Source of the DNA: Bacteroides zoogleoformans
GTDB taxonomy: Bacteria; Bacteroidota; Bacteroidia; Bacteroidales; Bacteroidaceae
Direction of reading: 5' to 3'
DNA length: 64,000 bases
Assembly: GCF_002998435.1 (NCBI RefSeq)
Contig: NZ_CP027231.1
Span: forward strand, 1,281,001 to 1,345,000
The translations under genes and the position numbers were made by a program. Shown here piece after piece: positions 63,797-64,000 of the stretch; within the stretch, counting starts at the first letter, position 1, and each line of letters begins with the position of its first letter. The notes beneath the pieces are model-generated. The model ran no database searches. It had not been told where the DNA came from and saw nothing but the letters and a program-made list of their open reading frames with translations.

Positions 63797-64000
63797 CATG
63801 AATACAATGTTCGATACCATCTTGCAACTGCCGCTCTTTCAGGGCCTCGCTCAGGAAGATTTCACCAACATTCTGGAAAAGATAAAACTTAGCTTTACAA
63901 AACACAAAGCCGGTGAAGTCATTGTAAAAGCCGGTGACGTGTGCGGCAGACTCATATTCACCTTGAAAGGAGAAGTTGCTTCAACTACCCTATCCAAGGA
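63797..64000 (+). CDS. Crp/Fnr-family regulator (N-terminal part only)
   Basis: 68 residues before the window edge. [20 protein letters not shown] followed by [12 protein letters not shown] and [20 protein letters not shown] is the start of a cyclic-nucleotide-binding-type beta-roll as in Crp/Fnr regulators. The DNA-binding domain lies beyond the window. No Fnr-type cysteine cluster appears in the visible part. An alternative start is at 63806. Confidence 0.82.

Overview
The window looks like a chromosomal segment of a Bacteroides-type gut bacterium (Bacteroidales). The evidence is the recurrent TAnnTTTG -7 promoter boxes (sometimes with a TTTG box about 20 nt upstream), weak or absent Shine-Dalgarno sequences, fimbrillin and DUF3575/DUF5119 surface genes, a TonB-ExbB-ExbD cluster with two exbD genes, and a GDE-GT4-GH57 glycogen operon. 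The species cannot be fixed from the sequence alone.

Layout. 1-5.8 kb: a GC-rich, minus-strand fimbria-like locus (DUF3575 outer-membrane protein, DUF5119 lipoprotein, two fimbrillin-like lipoproteins, the last cut by the window edge), preceded by a tyrosine recombinase. A 480-bp gap between the recombinase and the fimbrial genes carries 19-bp palindromic repeats in opposite orientations. 5.9-10.8 kb: UPF1/IGHMBP2-type helicase, pfkA, ispH and cmk, with a ten-copy 11-bp tandem repeat between cmk and ispH. 11.1-17.1 kb: tonB, a prenyl synthase, a conserved unknown, tatD, tRNA-Ser(GGA), and an exbB-membrane protein-exbD-exbD operon. 17.2-21.1 kb: GNAT, M64 peptidase, Lrp regulator, folA and thyA. 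21.5-23.5 kb: an AT-richer two-gene RloA/RloB-type ATPase plus Toprim-like nuclease pair, a probable anti-phage module.

23.8-35.9 kb: secreted phospholipase-D-like protein; ECF sigma operon with its own candidate ECF promoter; a His-rich small protein with a TonB-dependent receptor; a candidate small RNA; a nucleoside-type MFS transporter broken by one base; bifunctional nuclease, rsmE, a lipoprotein and an ABC exporter. 36.0-40.0 kb: SWI2/SNF2 helicase and an ISAs1-like insertion sequence with a frameshifted transposase. 40.3-47.7 kb: an operon with the two halves of a UshA-like 5'-nucleotidase as separate genes in reversed order, then two tandem GH3 plus serine-hydrolase proteins, the first of which has lost its GH3 catalytic core. 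47.9-48.3 kb is a decayed gene remnant.

48.4-64 kb: rplU-rpmA with a structured leader, serS, a PAS histidine kinase with a cysteine cluster, a fused NfnAB-type flavoprotein, panD-panC, a stand-alone GT5 domain lacking the KTGG motif, a DUF4270 lipoprotein, the glycogen operon, a rhomboid protease and the start of a Crp/Fnr regulator. The parts most worth a second look are the recombinase-linked inverted repeats beside the fimbrial locus, the GH3/serine-hydrolase pair, the 11-bp repeat array and the RloA/RloB module. No CRISPR array or rRNA was seen.
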